From: Lachnospiraceae bacterium
GTDB lineage: Bacteria > Bacillota > Clostridia > Lachnospirales > Lachnospiraceae
Assembly: GCA_902363445.1 (NCBI GenBank)
Contig: CABJAB010000009.1
Span: 1 to 64,000, forward strand
Reading direction: 5' to 3'
DNA length: 64,000 bases
The notes beneath the pieces were generated by a model that saw only the letters and a list, made by a program, of their open reading frames with translations, was not told the origin of the DNA and searched no databases. This document shows, in pieces, positions 50,194 through 59,400 of this stretch; positions within the stretch are counted from its first letter, which is position 1, and each line of letters opens with the position of its first letter. The position numbers and the translations under genes were made by a program.

Positions 50194-52306
50194 TTTCCCA
50201 CCTCTCTTCAAGTTTTGCTATTCTTTCATCATGAAATTGTACCATAGCGACCAAATCCGCGATGATTTCATCGTACCGCAGTGCTTTTATCTTCTTCCTT
50301 TTTTCTGTACCTTCTCTCTCGTTCTCCGGAACCAATACTTCACAATACAATCCCCAATCTTTTTCCTTCATTGCTTCTTTTACTGCTGCTGCTCCGAATC
50401 CGTGATGCTCTCTTCCGCTTTCGCCATCTATATACCGGAAGCTTATTGGTCTTAATCGATTGATAAATTCCGACGACTCTTTTTTATCCAATTCTGCAAT
50501 ATCATCCTTTATCCTTTCGTCGGATGCTGCTATATTCCCGGAAGCAGCATAAAAAGTTCCATATACATTAAAATTTTCCTTTACGGTTCCGGATCCAAAA
50601 ACTGAAAGAACCGACCCCACATATGCGTCATCTCCTCCGCAAGAAATTTTAATTGCAGATAGATTTGATTCTACAGCTAAACTTCCAATGATTCCGGGGG
50701 TACTGATCTTTCCATCACCCCGGATATACATAAGTCCGCCAAATGACTTTCCGCCGTCTGTGCTTTTTTGCACTGAATATATCCAGCTATTTTCTTTATA
50801 CAAATCAAGAAATCCCTGAATATAAACCCTGTAAACCGCACCGTCATTCGATGTAAAATCCGAATATATGGCGTTATCGGATATTTTCCACCCTCCTACC
50901 GTTCCCGCAATTAGTTTAGCAGCAACAATAAAATCTGCCACTAATGTTCCATCCATTGTAAGCGCTGTCTCATATGGGCCTTCATATCCGTTCTTAGAAT
51001 ACCCCAGTCCATTCAAATTCCACCTCCACAATCTTGTCGCCGTCTCTATGCTTAAAGTATCCATAATAAGCTGTTCATTGGCCGTGGTCTTTACATTCCC
51101 ATTTGTAGCTAAGTTTATTAATTCTGTTGCATTGTGCCTGGCCATTTCCAAGACGGAATTTGTGGACGATATTTTTGAAAAGGATTCTTTTGTGGTCTGC
51201 TGGCTGGACTGTATTGCTCCCACGATCCCGCCGACCATATTCTTCCCCAGGGTGATCGTGTTCTTTTCCGGATTGTCCAGATACCGGTCCCGTTCGGTGA
51301 TGGGAAAATATCTGTTGAGGCCATGTGGCCTACTGTACACTCTCACCTGGTCCCCCAATTTAAACCGCTCAAAATCTGTATCGATCATGGCAAGATCAAT
51401 CGCATCCACGGTCAGTGATATGTTCTCGTATTGGTTGTTGGTCAGCCAGCGCTCTCCCTTTGTTTTTAAGTTTTCGGGTAATGTCACATCATCAAAGTTC
51501 ACGACTTTTACGCGCCGTCCATAGACAGCGATTGCTTCCGTGTTCTCCAGATAATCCTTTCCGTTGTTCACGGATTCTATCGTCAGATACGCATCAAGCG
51601 CCTCAATCGGACTTTCATCAAGCCTTGCCCCTAAAGGGATACAGACGGTATAGATCTCCGAAGCATCCGTGTTTTTGGAAAAGTCCAGCATATTTTTTCC
51701 AAACTCGATCGGCTGGCTGCTGGTGTTCAGATATTCCGAAAGATAGTCCAGGTAATTCTTCCCTCCGTTTCTTCGGATGACTACCCGTCCGCCAAGCGGC
51801 TCGACCAGTTTATCGCTGATACATTCCAGTGTTGTTTCGTAATTGGTATATCTATATATACTGTCATTTCCGTCGTGGACCGTCACCGCTCCCATATAGA
51901 TTTTTTCTTCTTCTGATACCTGCTCATTGTGTTTTTCCAGCAGGAAACTCAAAAACTGTGCTACGGTCTGATTATGGTGCTCTGATTGCCTCTGGATGCT
52001 GTCTGAAAGGTATGACAAAGCCCCGATACATTCCACTTTTTTTGTATTGTAAAAATCTCCCGTTATGGACACGATCTTTCCCCGGAAGATCTCCTTATCA
52101 TCTGTGAAGATCCCGTCGTCAGTATCGTAAAGGACGATCTCTTCTTTCCTTGCCTCCAGGATGTCCGCGTATTGGTTTTCAGCTGGGATGGAAAAGCTGA
52201 ATTCCGGCGCTCTATTCTCTTTTTCAAATAAGTGCGGCTCCTCTATCGGGATCTCTTTCCTTCCAGTCTCGAAAATAAGCTGGTCCCCATAAAAAACACT
52301 GTACAT
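50177..52306 (-). CDS. phage tail-associated protein (Tal-like) with C-terminal S74 chaperone domain
   Basis: 709 residues. N-terminal ~370 residues fit siphophage tail endopeptidase/hub proteins (Prophage_tail family; LVEPLGGRVVIRRNGGKNYLDYL). The middle is a beta-helical shaft. The C-terminus (about 600-709) is a peptidase_S74 intramolecular chaperone: AASDERIKDDIAELD has the Ser-Asp-Glu-Arg-Ile-Lys motif where self-cleavage occurs before the serine, then FRYIDGESGREHHGFGA. The chaperone folds the trimeric fibre and is then released. Confidence 0.85.
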   Translation of the reverse strand: MYSVFYGDQLIFETGRKEIPIEEPHLFEKENRAPEFSFSIPAENQYADILEARKEEIVLYDTDDGIFTDDKEIFRGKIVSITGDFYNTKKVECIGALSYLSDSIQRQSEHHNQTVAQFLSFLLEKHNEQVSEEEKIYMGAVTVHDGNDSIYRYTNYETTLECISDKLVEPLGGRVVIRRNGGKNYLDYLSEYLNTSSQPIEFGKNMLDFSKNTDASEIYTVCIPLGARLDESPIEALDAYLTIESVNNGKDYLENTEAIAVYGRRVKVVNFDDVTLPENLKTKGERWLTNNQYENISLTVDAIDLAMIDTDFERFKLGDQVRVYSRPHGLNRYFPITERDRYLDNPEKNTITLGKNMVGGIVGAIQSSQQTTKESFSKISSTNSVLEMARHNATELINLATNGNVKTTANEQLIMDTLSIETATRLWRWNLNGLGYSKNGYEGPYETALTMDGTLVADFIVAAKLIAGTVGGWKISDNAIYSDFTSNDGAVYRVYIQGFLDLYKENSWIYSVQKSTDGGKSFGGLMYIRGDGKISTPGIIGSLAVESNLSAIKISCGGDDAYVGSVLSVFGSGTVKENFNVYGTFYAASGNIAASDERIKDDIAELDKKESSEFINRLRPISFRYIDGESGREHHGFGAAAVKEAMKEKDWGLYCEVLVPENEREGTEKRKKIKALRYDEIIADLVAMVQFHDERIAKLEERWENGEHS

Positions 52307-53034
52307 TACAGGCTCACCCCCTTAAAATCGATCGCCACTGTCCCATTTCCAGAAAAGGTAAAGATATTGTCCCCTTCTTTGATGTCGTAGTCATAAAATA
52401 GGTTTTCCCCGTCTACCAATATGTGGCTGATTCCGTCAAAGGTCACAGTCACCTCGCCCGATAATAGGATGATCCCAGGGACTACATTGTGTACGTTCCC
52501 GATCACGCGGAAATCCAATGTCCCATTGACCACGATATTGTTATATTCCCGTATCACTCCATCGACAAAAGAAAAGGTATCCCATATCCAGGGATCCAGG
52601 CTGGATTGTTTTTCATACTTAAACGGCTCCGCATCGATCTCGCAGGACATGATCCCGATCCTGGCGGTACGTTCCAGGGAACCCGTAACGTACATTCTGC
52701 CTGTATAATAAAAGTTCGGGTCACAATCTAAGGTGATCTCTACCCTCTGTCCATGATAAGCGTTTAAGAATTTTGAATACACAGACGGCCAGTCCGTCTT
52801 TCTCTTTGCTCCTCCCAATTCAAAAGGGAGTATCCGGTTCAAGAACCGGACACCCCCTGCTATACTCTCTGACATGTCTAATACTCCATGAAGCCCCGGT
52901 ACTTCTTTCTCATATTTTTGGACCTCCGGGGTTTCCTGCGGCATGGAGTTCGACAGCACCAGCCCCCAGTCCGATGTATGTTTCTCTTCTCCGGTCTTCA
53001 CTTTTTTTATAGTCGCACCGTCCATCTTCCTCAC
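52306..53034 (-). CDS. phage distal tail protein (Dit-like)
   Basis: 242 residues. Belongs to the Dit/siphovirus tail component family by size, location between tape measure and Tal, and features such as LPFELGGAKRKTDWPSVYSKFLNAYHGQRVEI followed by a C-terminal galectin-like beta domain. Forms the hub at the tail tip. Shares one base with the Tal gene end/start region and overlaps the tape measure by four bases. Confidence 0.82.
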   Translation of the reverse strand: MRKMDGATIKKVKTGEEKHTSDWGLVLSNSMPQETPEVQKYEKEVPGLHGVLDMSESIAGGVRFLNRILPFELGGAKRKTDWPSVYSKFLNAYHGQRVEITLDCDPNFYYTGRMYVTGSLERTARIGIMSCEIDAEPFKYEKQSSLDPWIWDTFSFVDGVIREYNNIVVNGTLDFRVIGNVHNVVPGIILLSGEVTVTFDGISHILVDGENLFYDYDIKEGDNIFTFSGNGTVAIDFKGVSL

Positions 53035-56000
53035 CTTCCTAACGTTTTCAGGTCTTTATTCATATAGGGGGCCATCTCCCGCGATGCTTCCCGCGGGTCA
53101 AGAAATACTTTCCCGTAAGTCTTTGCCATATCAGCCAGATAGGGAAGATAAGGGAGATAGGTCTTTAACATTTCCATGACGCTTTCTGTCTCCTCTCCCG
53201 CTCTTATCGTCCCTCCAATCGTTCCAACCTCTGGGATCGACACACTTTCCGCGATCATATCGTTTACGCCTGTCATCTCCTTTTCATACCCGATCCCGAA
53301 ACCTTCCGCGGAATAAGCTCCCAATTCCTCAAACACTTCTGATGGGGAATGAATCCGCAGACGGCTTCTCGCTGTGTTTTCTGCGTCAGCACACACACGT
53401 GCCACCGCGTTGATGACTCCGGAGCGTCCGGACACAATGCCGGATTCCATTCCTGCAGTTACGTTCCGCCCGATGGAATAATAGATTGATTGGGACATCC
53501 CAACGGAAGCATGGGACTTTACATTTGCCGTGATGTTGGATACCGCGTTGACGGCAGAGCTCCCCCTCGACTGGATCCCTTCCGTGATCCCCGCTGTGAC
53601 ATTCCTTCCGGCCGTCACAAACTGGGCCTTATTTAATCCTGTCCCCGACTGAGTCACGATCTGCTGGGTCACAGTCCGCATGATCCCTTTCGCAGCCATA
53701 CTTCCCTGCCGTATTCCCAGTTGGAGACCCTGCATCAGATACTGTCCGATCTGGGTAAATACCTTTGACGGGGAATTTGTGCCAAATGTCTTCTTGCTCG
53801 TGTCGGTGACATCCTCCGACACCTGTTTGATCGCTTCTGTTGCAAAATCCTCGGTCCCAAGCATCCCATTCATAAGCCCTGTGTTCAGGCTCCCGCCGAT
53901 GTTCTCTCCTTCATCTTTGGCAGTATCGGCCACCCCCTGGGCCCCGGCCTGCAAACTTTCAGAGTATCCGGTCAGCATATCCGCCACCGTGACGCTGACG
54001 GTATCCTTAAGGTCCATAGACTCCGCCCACATGGCGCTTGCTTCCTGCAATTCCGAATCGGACATCTTAGCAAATTCTGCCACATAATTTGCACCCTGCG
54101 GCCCTAACTCGGAAAGATATTGCAAAAGTCCCTGATTAACTCCTCGGTCTCCCAGTTCCTGTAGGTTGTTTGACCAGTCTCTTACGCCGTCGATCTGTGA
54201 CGCCATGTTTGTAAGCAGTTCTTCTTTGGTGATCTCCATTCCTCCGCTGAACTTCTCAAACATGTTCATCTGGCTCTCAAGCGTTTGGGAAAGACTCCCT
54301 TTCATCTCCTCGTAGGCATCGGCGATCTGCTGCGCGGCCTCTTGTGCAGCGGCTGCTGCCTCTCCGCTTCCTGCGGCATATTCATCCAGGGCATCCCCGC
54401 CCTCTCCTTTCAGATATTTGGATACTGCCTCGGCCTCCAGCTGCATATCCTCCATTGAATCATTCAAAGCATTCTGTGATTCTTCATTTGTCTTGATCTG
54501 CTCATCGATTGCTTTCAGGTCAGTATCCCTTTGTGACTCTGCCGCACTCAGCTCCCCATTTAAGATCGTATAATCTGTGGCGGTCTTCTGCATCTCGACC
54601 ATTGAATCATTATAATCATTCAGGACCTTCGTTCGTTCATCATCAAGTTTGTTGGCTTCCTCCACTAATTTAATTCGCTCTATTTCTGCTTCCGTCTGTT
54701 TTTTGATGATCTCCGTCGCATATTCCTGGGTAGCCTGAGCCTTTATATATGCCGCATTCGCGTCAATGAGTTCAAATACTGCGTCTTTCTGCAGGTTATA
54801 TTCGCCGGTCTGCTCATTCAGGCTGAGATTCAAATTTGGCACAAGATCATTTAGCTCTGAGACCATCTGGGCCATATACTGTTTTTCCCCTGCAGACTTA
54901 TTTTCTTTGTCTGCAAGGTCATATAACTGATCCGTGAGGTTTTTCGCGTACTGCTGCTCCGCCTCGATCTGCGCGATATTATCCTTATAGCTGGACGTCA
55001 TCTCATCCGCGGACTCTACGACCGCATTTGCCGATTTCACCGCCGCTTCATTGCTCTCCGCCAGCTTTTTTACCTGTTCGGAAGCCCTGTCGGAAGAATC
55101 CCCAAAAAGTGTGACTGCCGTAATGACTCCGACCAAAACGGAGGCCATCAGAACATACGGGTTTGCGGACACGACGGTATTCAGTATCCCTTGTGATTTT
55201 GCGGCTCCTTCCGTTACGGTCTTTAGATTTTTGATCTGCTCCACCGCTCCGCTCACAACGTTTGCGATCTTTAATGATGCAAAGCCCGCACCGATACCAG
55301 CCGCGGTCTTTACGATGGTATCCCCGTTGTCCACCAGCCATTCAAACCCATCTACTACGGCCGGAAGGACATCGGCGGCTAGATCACCAGCTTTGTCGGC
55401 CAGCTTCACAAGGCTCTCTCCGATGTCCTTTGACGCCCTGGTCATCTCCGTAGCCAGCTTTGCTCCAAAGACATTTTTAGCGGTGGTCACGGAAAGGGAT
55501 AGCCGGTCAAAGCCATCCTGTGTCTTCCCAAGGCTTGACAGGGTATCGTTCTTTAACACGTATCCTGTTTTATTGGCTTCGCTTGCAAGCTCATTAAATC
55601 CGCTGCTTCCGATCTTGATAAGGGAATTAAGGTCCTGGGCAGAACGCCCAAAGAGCTGCATAGCAATAGCATCCCGCCGGGTCTCGTTCGTCATGTTTCC
55701 CAAAGCATCGATCGCCTGCCAGAACACCGTTTCGGAATCCCTAAGCTGTCCATTTGTGTCTGTGACCTCTATCCCCAATGCCTTGTAAGCCTCTGCGTAT
55801 CTAGCGGAGCCCTGGGAAGCGTTGCTCATGGACTTAATATTTTTCGCCATTGTGGAGGTGACCGTATCTAAAGACACATCCATTAGATCCTGCGCGTACA
55901 TGAGCTCCTGGATGGTATCCGTCGCAAGTCCGGTATTGTTTGATATGGTCAGTACATCGTCCGCGTAGGCCGCTGAGGCTTTTGAGATCTCCACGACTCC

Positions 56001-56705
56001 CTTTGCGGCATCCTTTGCGGCACGCCCCACGGCCTTGATCCCGGATATGATAGCTTCGGAAGCCAGGTTTGCTTTTAACACGCTCCCGAACGTGCTCGTC
56101 TCTTCTTTTGCCTCTTTGATCTCGCTCCCATATTCGTCGATGGAAGAGGCTGTCTTATCTGTCGAGGACTCTGCTTCCTTCAGATACCGGTCATTCTGCT
56201 GGAGTTCCCCATCTAGATCGTTGAGCTCCGCCTTTGCACTATTTAACTTTGTTTCCCAATCCTCCGTAGATTTATCCGCGGAGAGATAAGCGCTCGTGGC
56301 TTTTGACAGTTCTTTTTCCAGGTCAGATACGACCTGTTTCTGTTTATCCAGCTCTTCGCTGCTGCCGTCCGTGGATTCTTCCATAGCAGACATTTCGGTC
56401 TTTGCCTGCTCTAAAGCCTTTTTAAGCTTTTCCACTTTCTGGGCCGCTTCCTCTTGACGCTTCGATGAAGAGGTGACGGCTGCTTCCAAGGTCTTTATCT
56501 TCGATTCTGTGCTGGCATATTGGCTCTTTAAGATCTCTCCCTTTTTGGTCAGCGCCTCCATGCTGTTCGCATTTCCTTTAAATTCCGAGGTGACTAGCTT
56601 CATCTGGGAGGTAAGGTTTTTTTGTTCCGCATTTATAGAGGTGATGGCCTGCTTATATTGCCTTTCCCCATCCAACGCCAGCGTCACACCGATCTTTGTA
56701 CCCAT
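53031..56705 (-). CDS. phage tail tape measure protein
   Basis: 1224 residues, the longest gene. Coiled coils at about 30-220, a hydrophobic middle (about 470-580, with ANVVSGAVEQIKNL and SVLVGVITAVTLFG), and repeats such as SHASVGMSQSIYYSIGRNVTAGM near the C-terminus. Sets tail length and is injected with DNA. Length predicts a tail of normal siphovirus size. Follows the frameshifted chaperone genes, as in lambda. Confidence 0.93.
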   Translation of the reverse strand: MGTKIGVTLALDGERQYKQAITSINAEQKNLTSQMKLVTSEFKGNANSMEALTKKGEILKSQYASTESKIKTLEAAVTSSSKRQEEAAQKVEKLKKALEQAKTEMSAMEESTDGSSEELDKQKQVVSDLEKELSKATSAYLSADKSTEDWETKLNSAKAELNDLDGELQQNDRYLKEAESSTDKTASSIDEYGSEIKEAKEETSTFGSVLKANLASEAIISGIKAVGRAAKDAAKGVVEISKASAAYADDVLTISNNTGLATDTIQELMYAQDLMDVSLDTVTSTMAKNIKSMSNASQGSARYAEAYKALGIEVTDTNGQLRDSETVFWQAIDALGNMTNETRRDAIAMQLFGRSAQDLNSLIKIGSSGFNELASEANKTGYVLKNDTLSSLGKTQDGFDRLSLSVTTAKNVFGAKLATEMTRASKDIGESLVKLADKAGDLAADVLPAVVDGFEWLVDNGDTIVKTAAGIGAGFASLKIANVVSGAVEQIKNLKTVTEGAAKSQGILNTVVSANPYVLMASVLVGVITAVTLFGDSSDRASEQVKKLAESNEAAVKSANAVVESADEMTSSYKDNIAQIEAEQQYAKNLTDQLYDLADKENKSAGEKQYMAQMVSELNDLVPNLNLSLNEQTGEYNLQKDAVFELIDANAAYIKAQATQEYATEIIKKQTEAEIERIKLVEEANKLDDERTKVLNDYNDSMVEMQKTATDYTILNGELSAAESQRDTDLKAIDEQIKTNEESQNALNDSMEDMQLEAEAVSKYLKGEGGDALDEYAAGSGEAAAAAQEAAQQIADAYEEMKGSLSQTLESQMNMFEKFSGGMEITKEELLTNMASQIDGVRDWSNNLQELGDRGVNQGLLQYLSELGPQGANYVAEFAKMSDSELQEASAMWAESMDLKDTVSVTVADMLTGYSESLQAGAQGVADTAKDEGENIGGSLNTGLMNGMLGTEDFATEAIKQVSEDVTDTSKKTFGTNSPSKVFTQIGQYLMQGLQLGIRQGSMAAKGIMRTVTQQIVTQSGTGLNKAQFVTAGRNVTAGITEGIQSRGSSAVNAVSNITANVKSHASVGMSQSIYYSIGRNVTAGMESGIVSGRSGVINAVARVCADAENTARSRLRIHSPSEVFEELGAYSAEGFGIGYEKEMTGVNDMIAESVSIPEVGTIGGTIRAGEETESVMEMLKTYLPYLPYLADMAKTYGKVFLDPREASREMAPYMNKDLKTLGR

Positions 56706-56716
56706 ATCTCACCTCC

Positions 56717-57333
56717 TCACAGGTCCAGGAGCGAGGTCACTTCCCTGGCCTCGCCCAGATCATACAAAAGCTTCCTGGTCTCGAAGTTATAGACCTTCTT
56801 ATATGCACCAAAAAGGTCCGCCCATTTGGCGAACCTCATTTTCCATACTTCTTTTTCTGTAAACCCTAACTTGTTCATCCCTATGTAGATCACCCAGGCA
56901 AAGTCTATACTGCTTCCTTCTTTGCTTCCTCCGTCTCCCCCTGCCCGGTCTCTCCGTTTTTTGACTCAAAGCACTCCATGAATTCCTCATGGATGACTGC
57001 CATGATCCGGTTCATCATACCGGCGTTCTGCTTTGCCCGTTTGATCTCCGCCATCGATACATGCGGCGTCTGTTCATGACGTTCCTCGTTCTCCACATCG
57101 ATCGCTTCGTTGATCATATGAAAGGCTGCGATCCGGATGGCCTTTACAGAAGGGTCCGTATAGATCGGTACATTCTTTTCCTCTCCGTTTACCTTCTGGG
57201 TCTTATACCCCTTGATCCCGATCAGTTTCTTTTCAAATTCATTCACCGTTCCATATTCTTCCTGTACCGCTTCCAATACTGCCATGTCGCAATAAATGGG
57301 GTATTCCTTTCCCCCGAGTTCGATCATTCTCAT
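56717..57333 (-). CDS. gpGT-like tail assembly chaperone made by -1 frameshift
   Basis: The 142-codon gpG-like frame (56905-57333) and a second frame that ends at 56717 overlap without stops. At minus 56962-56956, zero-frame TCA AAA AAC holds the slippery heptamer A AAA AAC. A -1 shift there leads through KRRDRAGGDGG into the T-type domain with IDFAWVIYIGMNKLGF and VWKMRFAKWADLFGAYKK. Expected fusion about 205 residues. Lies directly before the tape measure gene, as in lambda G/GT. Confidence 0.82.
56905..57333 (-). CDS. phage tail assembly chaperone gpG-like
   Basis: 142 residues. MRMIELGGKEYPIYCDMAVLEAVQEEYGTVNEFEKKL fits the Firmicute phage tail chaperone family. AGGAGG site eight bases upstream. 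Keeps the tape measure protein unfolded with gpGT until tube subunits assemble. The 3' end holds the frameshift site. Confidence 0.85.
   Translation of the reverse strand: MRMIELGGKEYPIYCDMAVLEAVQEEYGTVNEFEKKLIGIKGYKTQKVNGEEKNVPIYTDPSVKAIRIAAFHMINEAIDVENEERHEQTPHVSMAEIKRAKQNAGMMNRIMAVIHEEFMECFESKNGETGQGETEEAKKEAV
56956..56962 (-). promoter_or_regulatory. -1 programmed frameshift site A AAA AAC
   Basis: Classic slippery heptamer in the right zero-frame phase (TCA AAA AAC), 17 codons before the gpG stop, with an open -1 frame downstream. No downstream stem has been computed. Confidence 0.8.
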
Positions 57334-57350
57334 CTTTCCATCCTCCTAAA

Positions 57351-57372
57351 AGCCCCCGGCGCACCGGGGGCT
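57351..57372 (-). terminator. hairpin terminator/attenuator after major tail gene
   Basis: AGCCCCCGG - tgcg - CCGGGGGCT then TTTT on the minus strand, between the major tail gene and gpG. Expected to cut transcription so that tube protein is made in excess over chaperone and tape measure. Confidence 0.75.
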
Positions 57373-57378
57373 ATGAGT

Positions 57379-57960
57379 TTACTGTGCTGTAATATTTGCC
57401 TGTTTCTTAAGCCACGCATACGCTTCTTCTTCCGTTGCATGGATGGTCCTGCTCCTCCACATCTTGTCCGTGTCCCCGCTCGCGCGACCAGTGATGGAAG
57501 GGGTCTTATATTCGATGTTGTCCCCTTTGGTGGAATAAGACTCATTCCCTTCGGTGAATTTCGCCTTCGGCATCCACATGGCAACAAATTTACGTTCGCC
57601 ATCTACCTTTTCCGCTACGCATACGCCAAATCCCACCTCCCCGGCTTCATCCGACGTTTTATCGGTGATCGTTTCCGGTGCAGGAGTTTCTCCTGTTGCG
57701 GCTTCCGTGTAGGTATGTCCGAACATGACTTCATGGGCCTGTTTCGGGATCGTAGTGGTGTTCAGGGTAATATCCGCATACTTAAATTCTTTGTCATATT
57801 CTGCAAGTACATCGTCCCCATATAAGGATCCCTCGCTGTACTGCGGCGAGATCTCCACTCCGATCGCCTTTCCACAAACAAATCCTTTTGAATAGGTGGC
57901 CGTTCCGTTCGCTTCTGTCCTCTTCGCGATCACCGGCCTGGTAAGTCCAATATATGCCAT
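57379..57960 (-). CDS. phage major tail tube protein
   Basis: 193 residues. MAYIGLTRPVIAK and the internal beta-strands, with the acid-rich DEAGEVGFGVCVAEKVDGERKFVAMWMPKAKF, match the Firmicute phage major tail (phi13-type) family, which often carries this shape. AGGAG site before the ATG. Followed by an attenuator hairpin. Confidence 0.85.
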   Translation of the reverse strand: MAYIGLTRPVIAKRTEANGTATYSKGFVCGKAIGVEISPQYSEGSLYGDDVLAEYDKEFKYADITLNTTTIPKQAHEVMFGHTYTEAATGETPAPETITDKTSDEAGEVGFGVCVAEKVDGERKFVAMWMPKAKFTEGNESYSTKGDNIEYKTPSITGRASGDTDKMWRSRTIHATEEEAYAWLKKQANITAQ

Positions 57961-57963
57961 GAT

Positions 57964-58461
57964 TTAATCTCCTCCTGTTATCTTCTTGATATCTTCATCA
58001 ATTGACTTCTGCATTGCTTCGATTGTCTTTTCTCTTGTACTGATGATGGCCTTCCGCATAAACGGCTGTTTCCTCCGGAAAGAGGTCCCGCTCTCCGCCG
58101 CCCTTGCAAGCAATTGGTTTGGCAGCCCTTTGGGGTACTTCTTCGTGGGCCTGCTGCCATATCCGTTAAACCCGATATGCGTATCGTATACTCCGGCTGA
58201 AAACCTTTGCGGAGCGATCCCGAAACCATTGATCAGATCCTGTTTCTGGGTCCCAGTAAGGATGATCTGTTTCCCCTTTTCCCTTTTCAGTGCCTCCGCT
58301 TCATCCATCGTTTCAAGGTTCTGTATGGATTCCTTGATCGCATCGGTCATCACCCCCGCGCCATGATACAGCGCTCCTCTTGCCAGCCTTTCAGCGTCTT
58401 GTGTCAGAAGAGAAAAGGTCTTTTCCAACTCATCCGTTCCCGTTATCTTATAATCAGCCAT
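57964..58461 (-). CDS. HK97 gp10-like head-tail/tail completion protein
   Basis: 165 residues. N-terminal TGTDELEKTFSLLTQDAERLARGALYHGAGVMTDAIK is the HK97-gp10 family pattern. Expected role: stopper or tail terminator stage of head-tail joining. Overlaps the downstream side of its neighbour at 58454 by eight bases. Confidence 0.8.
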   Translation of the reverse strand: MADYKITGTDELEKTFSLLTQDAERLARGALYHGAGVMTDAIKESIQNLETMDEAEALKREKGKQIILTGTQKQDLINGFGIAPQRFSAGVYDTHIGFNGYGSRPTKKYPKGLPNQLLARAAESGTSFRRKQPFMRKAIISTREKTIEAMQKSIDEDIKKITGGD

Positions 58462-58789
58462 CTTCTACCTCGAATACCCATTCGTAATGGATAAATTCCG
58501 TTTCTTCCTCATACTGGACGCTGTTCAGTGTATAGGGGATCTCCGCCGTCTCAAACTGCTTTTGGACTTTATCCACAGCCGGATCATGTTCTGTTTTGGT
58601 ATAAAGGTCCACGGTGCCCTGGATCACCTGCACGTCCTTTCGGTTATCCCCGCAAAGGGAATCCGATTCCATATCCTCTGCCCAGACAAGATATCTGTCC
58701 TCTTTTCCCGGTGCGGTATAGTGATATACGTCCGGCATCACATTGAGAAGGGCGGCCGGTATCTGTTTAAGCGTCTCCTGCATACTCAT
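58454..58789 (-). CDS. phage tail completion/terminator-like protein
   Basis: 111 residues. Size, acidic C-terminus and position between gp10-like and connector genes fit the tail terminator (gpU-like) slot. Sequence-level family assignment is uncertain. Overlaps both flanking genes. Confidence 0.6.
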   Translation of the reverse strand: MSMQETLKQIPAALLNVMPDVYHYTAPGKEDRYLVWAEDMESDSLCGDNRKDVQVIQGTVDLYTKTEHDPAVDKVQKQFETAEIPYTLNSVQYEEETEFIHYEWVFEVEDG

Positions 58790-59111
58790 AATCTTCCATC
58801 AGCCTTTCTAATGTCAGCCATGTGACTCTCAGTCCTTTTTCCTTTCCGTGCTGGACTTGCGCAATCTTATACTGATCTCCATCCTCCAGCACTACGATAT
58901 CCAGGCTCTCGATCTCCGGGGCATACCAGATATGGACCATTGTGTCGGCCTGATAGCCTGCCTGTTTGGCTGTATAATAGCGTTTGTAATAGACCGTATC
59001 GGATCCATAGTGGTACGCTCCCGCTTTTACAAGTTTTTGTCTCGGCATTGCCCCGGCTTCGGATACGTTCTTCACTTGATAGATCTTTAGTATCCCATCG
59101 TCAAACGTCAT
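58767..59111 (-). CDS. phage head-tail connector protein
   Basis: 114 residues in the head-closure slot, beta-rich (YYKRYYTAKQAGYQADTMVHIW, IVVLEDGDQYKIAQVQHG), consistent with the phage head-tail adaptor family. Overlaps the gene upstream by four bases and the one downstream by 23. Confidence 0.65.
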   Translation of the reverse strand: MTFDDGILKIYQVKNVSEAGAMPRQKLVKAGAYHYGSDTVYYKRYYTAKQAGYQADTMVHIWYAPEIESLDIVVLEDGDQYKIAQVQHGKEKGLRVTWLTLERLMEDYEYAGDA

Positions 59112-59386
59112 TTTTTCACCTTCATTTTTTCTGACATCAGCCGGTTTCGGAGTGCGTATTGGAGCATCCGCGGCATAGCGTTTTCACTCTCCGCCCGTTT
59201 CCGGAATAACCATGCCGCATACATTGACACAAGCCCATCATCCTCGATATCCCCATCGACCAGCTTGACTCCCATCTCTTTTATAAACCTCTCCGCCATG
59301 CTAATTAGCGTGTTTAAATATGTATCGTTGGAATCCGTCAGCATCTGAAGGTCATTCTTTAAGATCACAAGCCTTGTATCGTTCAT
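59108..59386 (-). CDS. phage gp6-like head-tail connector
   Basis: 92 residues, mostly helical (LKNDLQMLTDSNDTYLNTLISMAERFIKEMG), the pattern of HK97 gp6-like connectors, which form a ring under the portal. Placed directly after the capsid gene. Confidence 0.75.
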   Translation of the reverse strand: MNDTRLVILKNDLQMLTDSNDTYLNTLISMAERFIKEMGVKLVDGDIEDDGLVSMYAAWLFRKRAESENAMPRMLQYALRNRLMSEKMKVKK

Positions 59387-59400
59387 CCCTTATCGCTCCT

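Noticed and set aside
56799..56990. 63-codon minus-strand ORF between tape measure and gpG
   Set aside because: Third-frame shadow with Arg-rich composition; the real coding frame here is the gpT-like extension.
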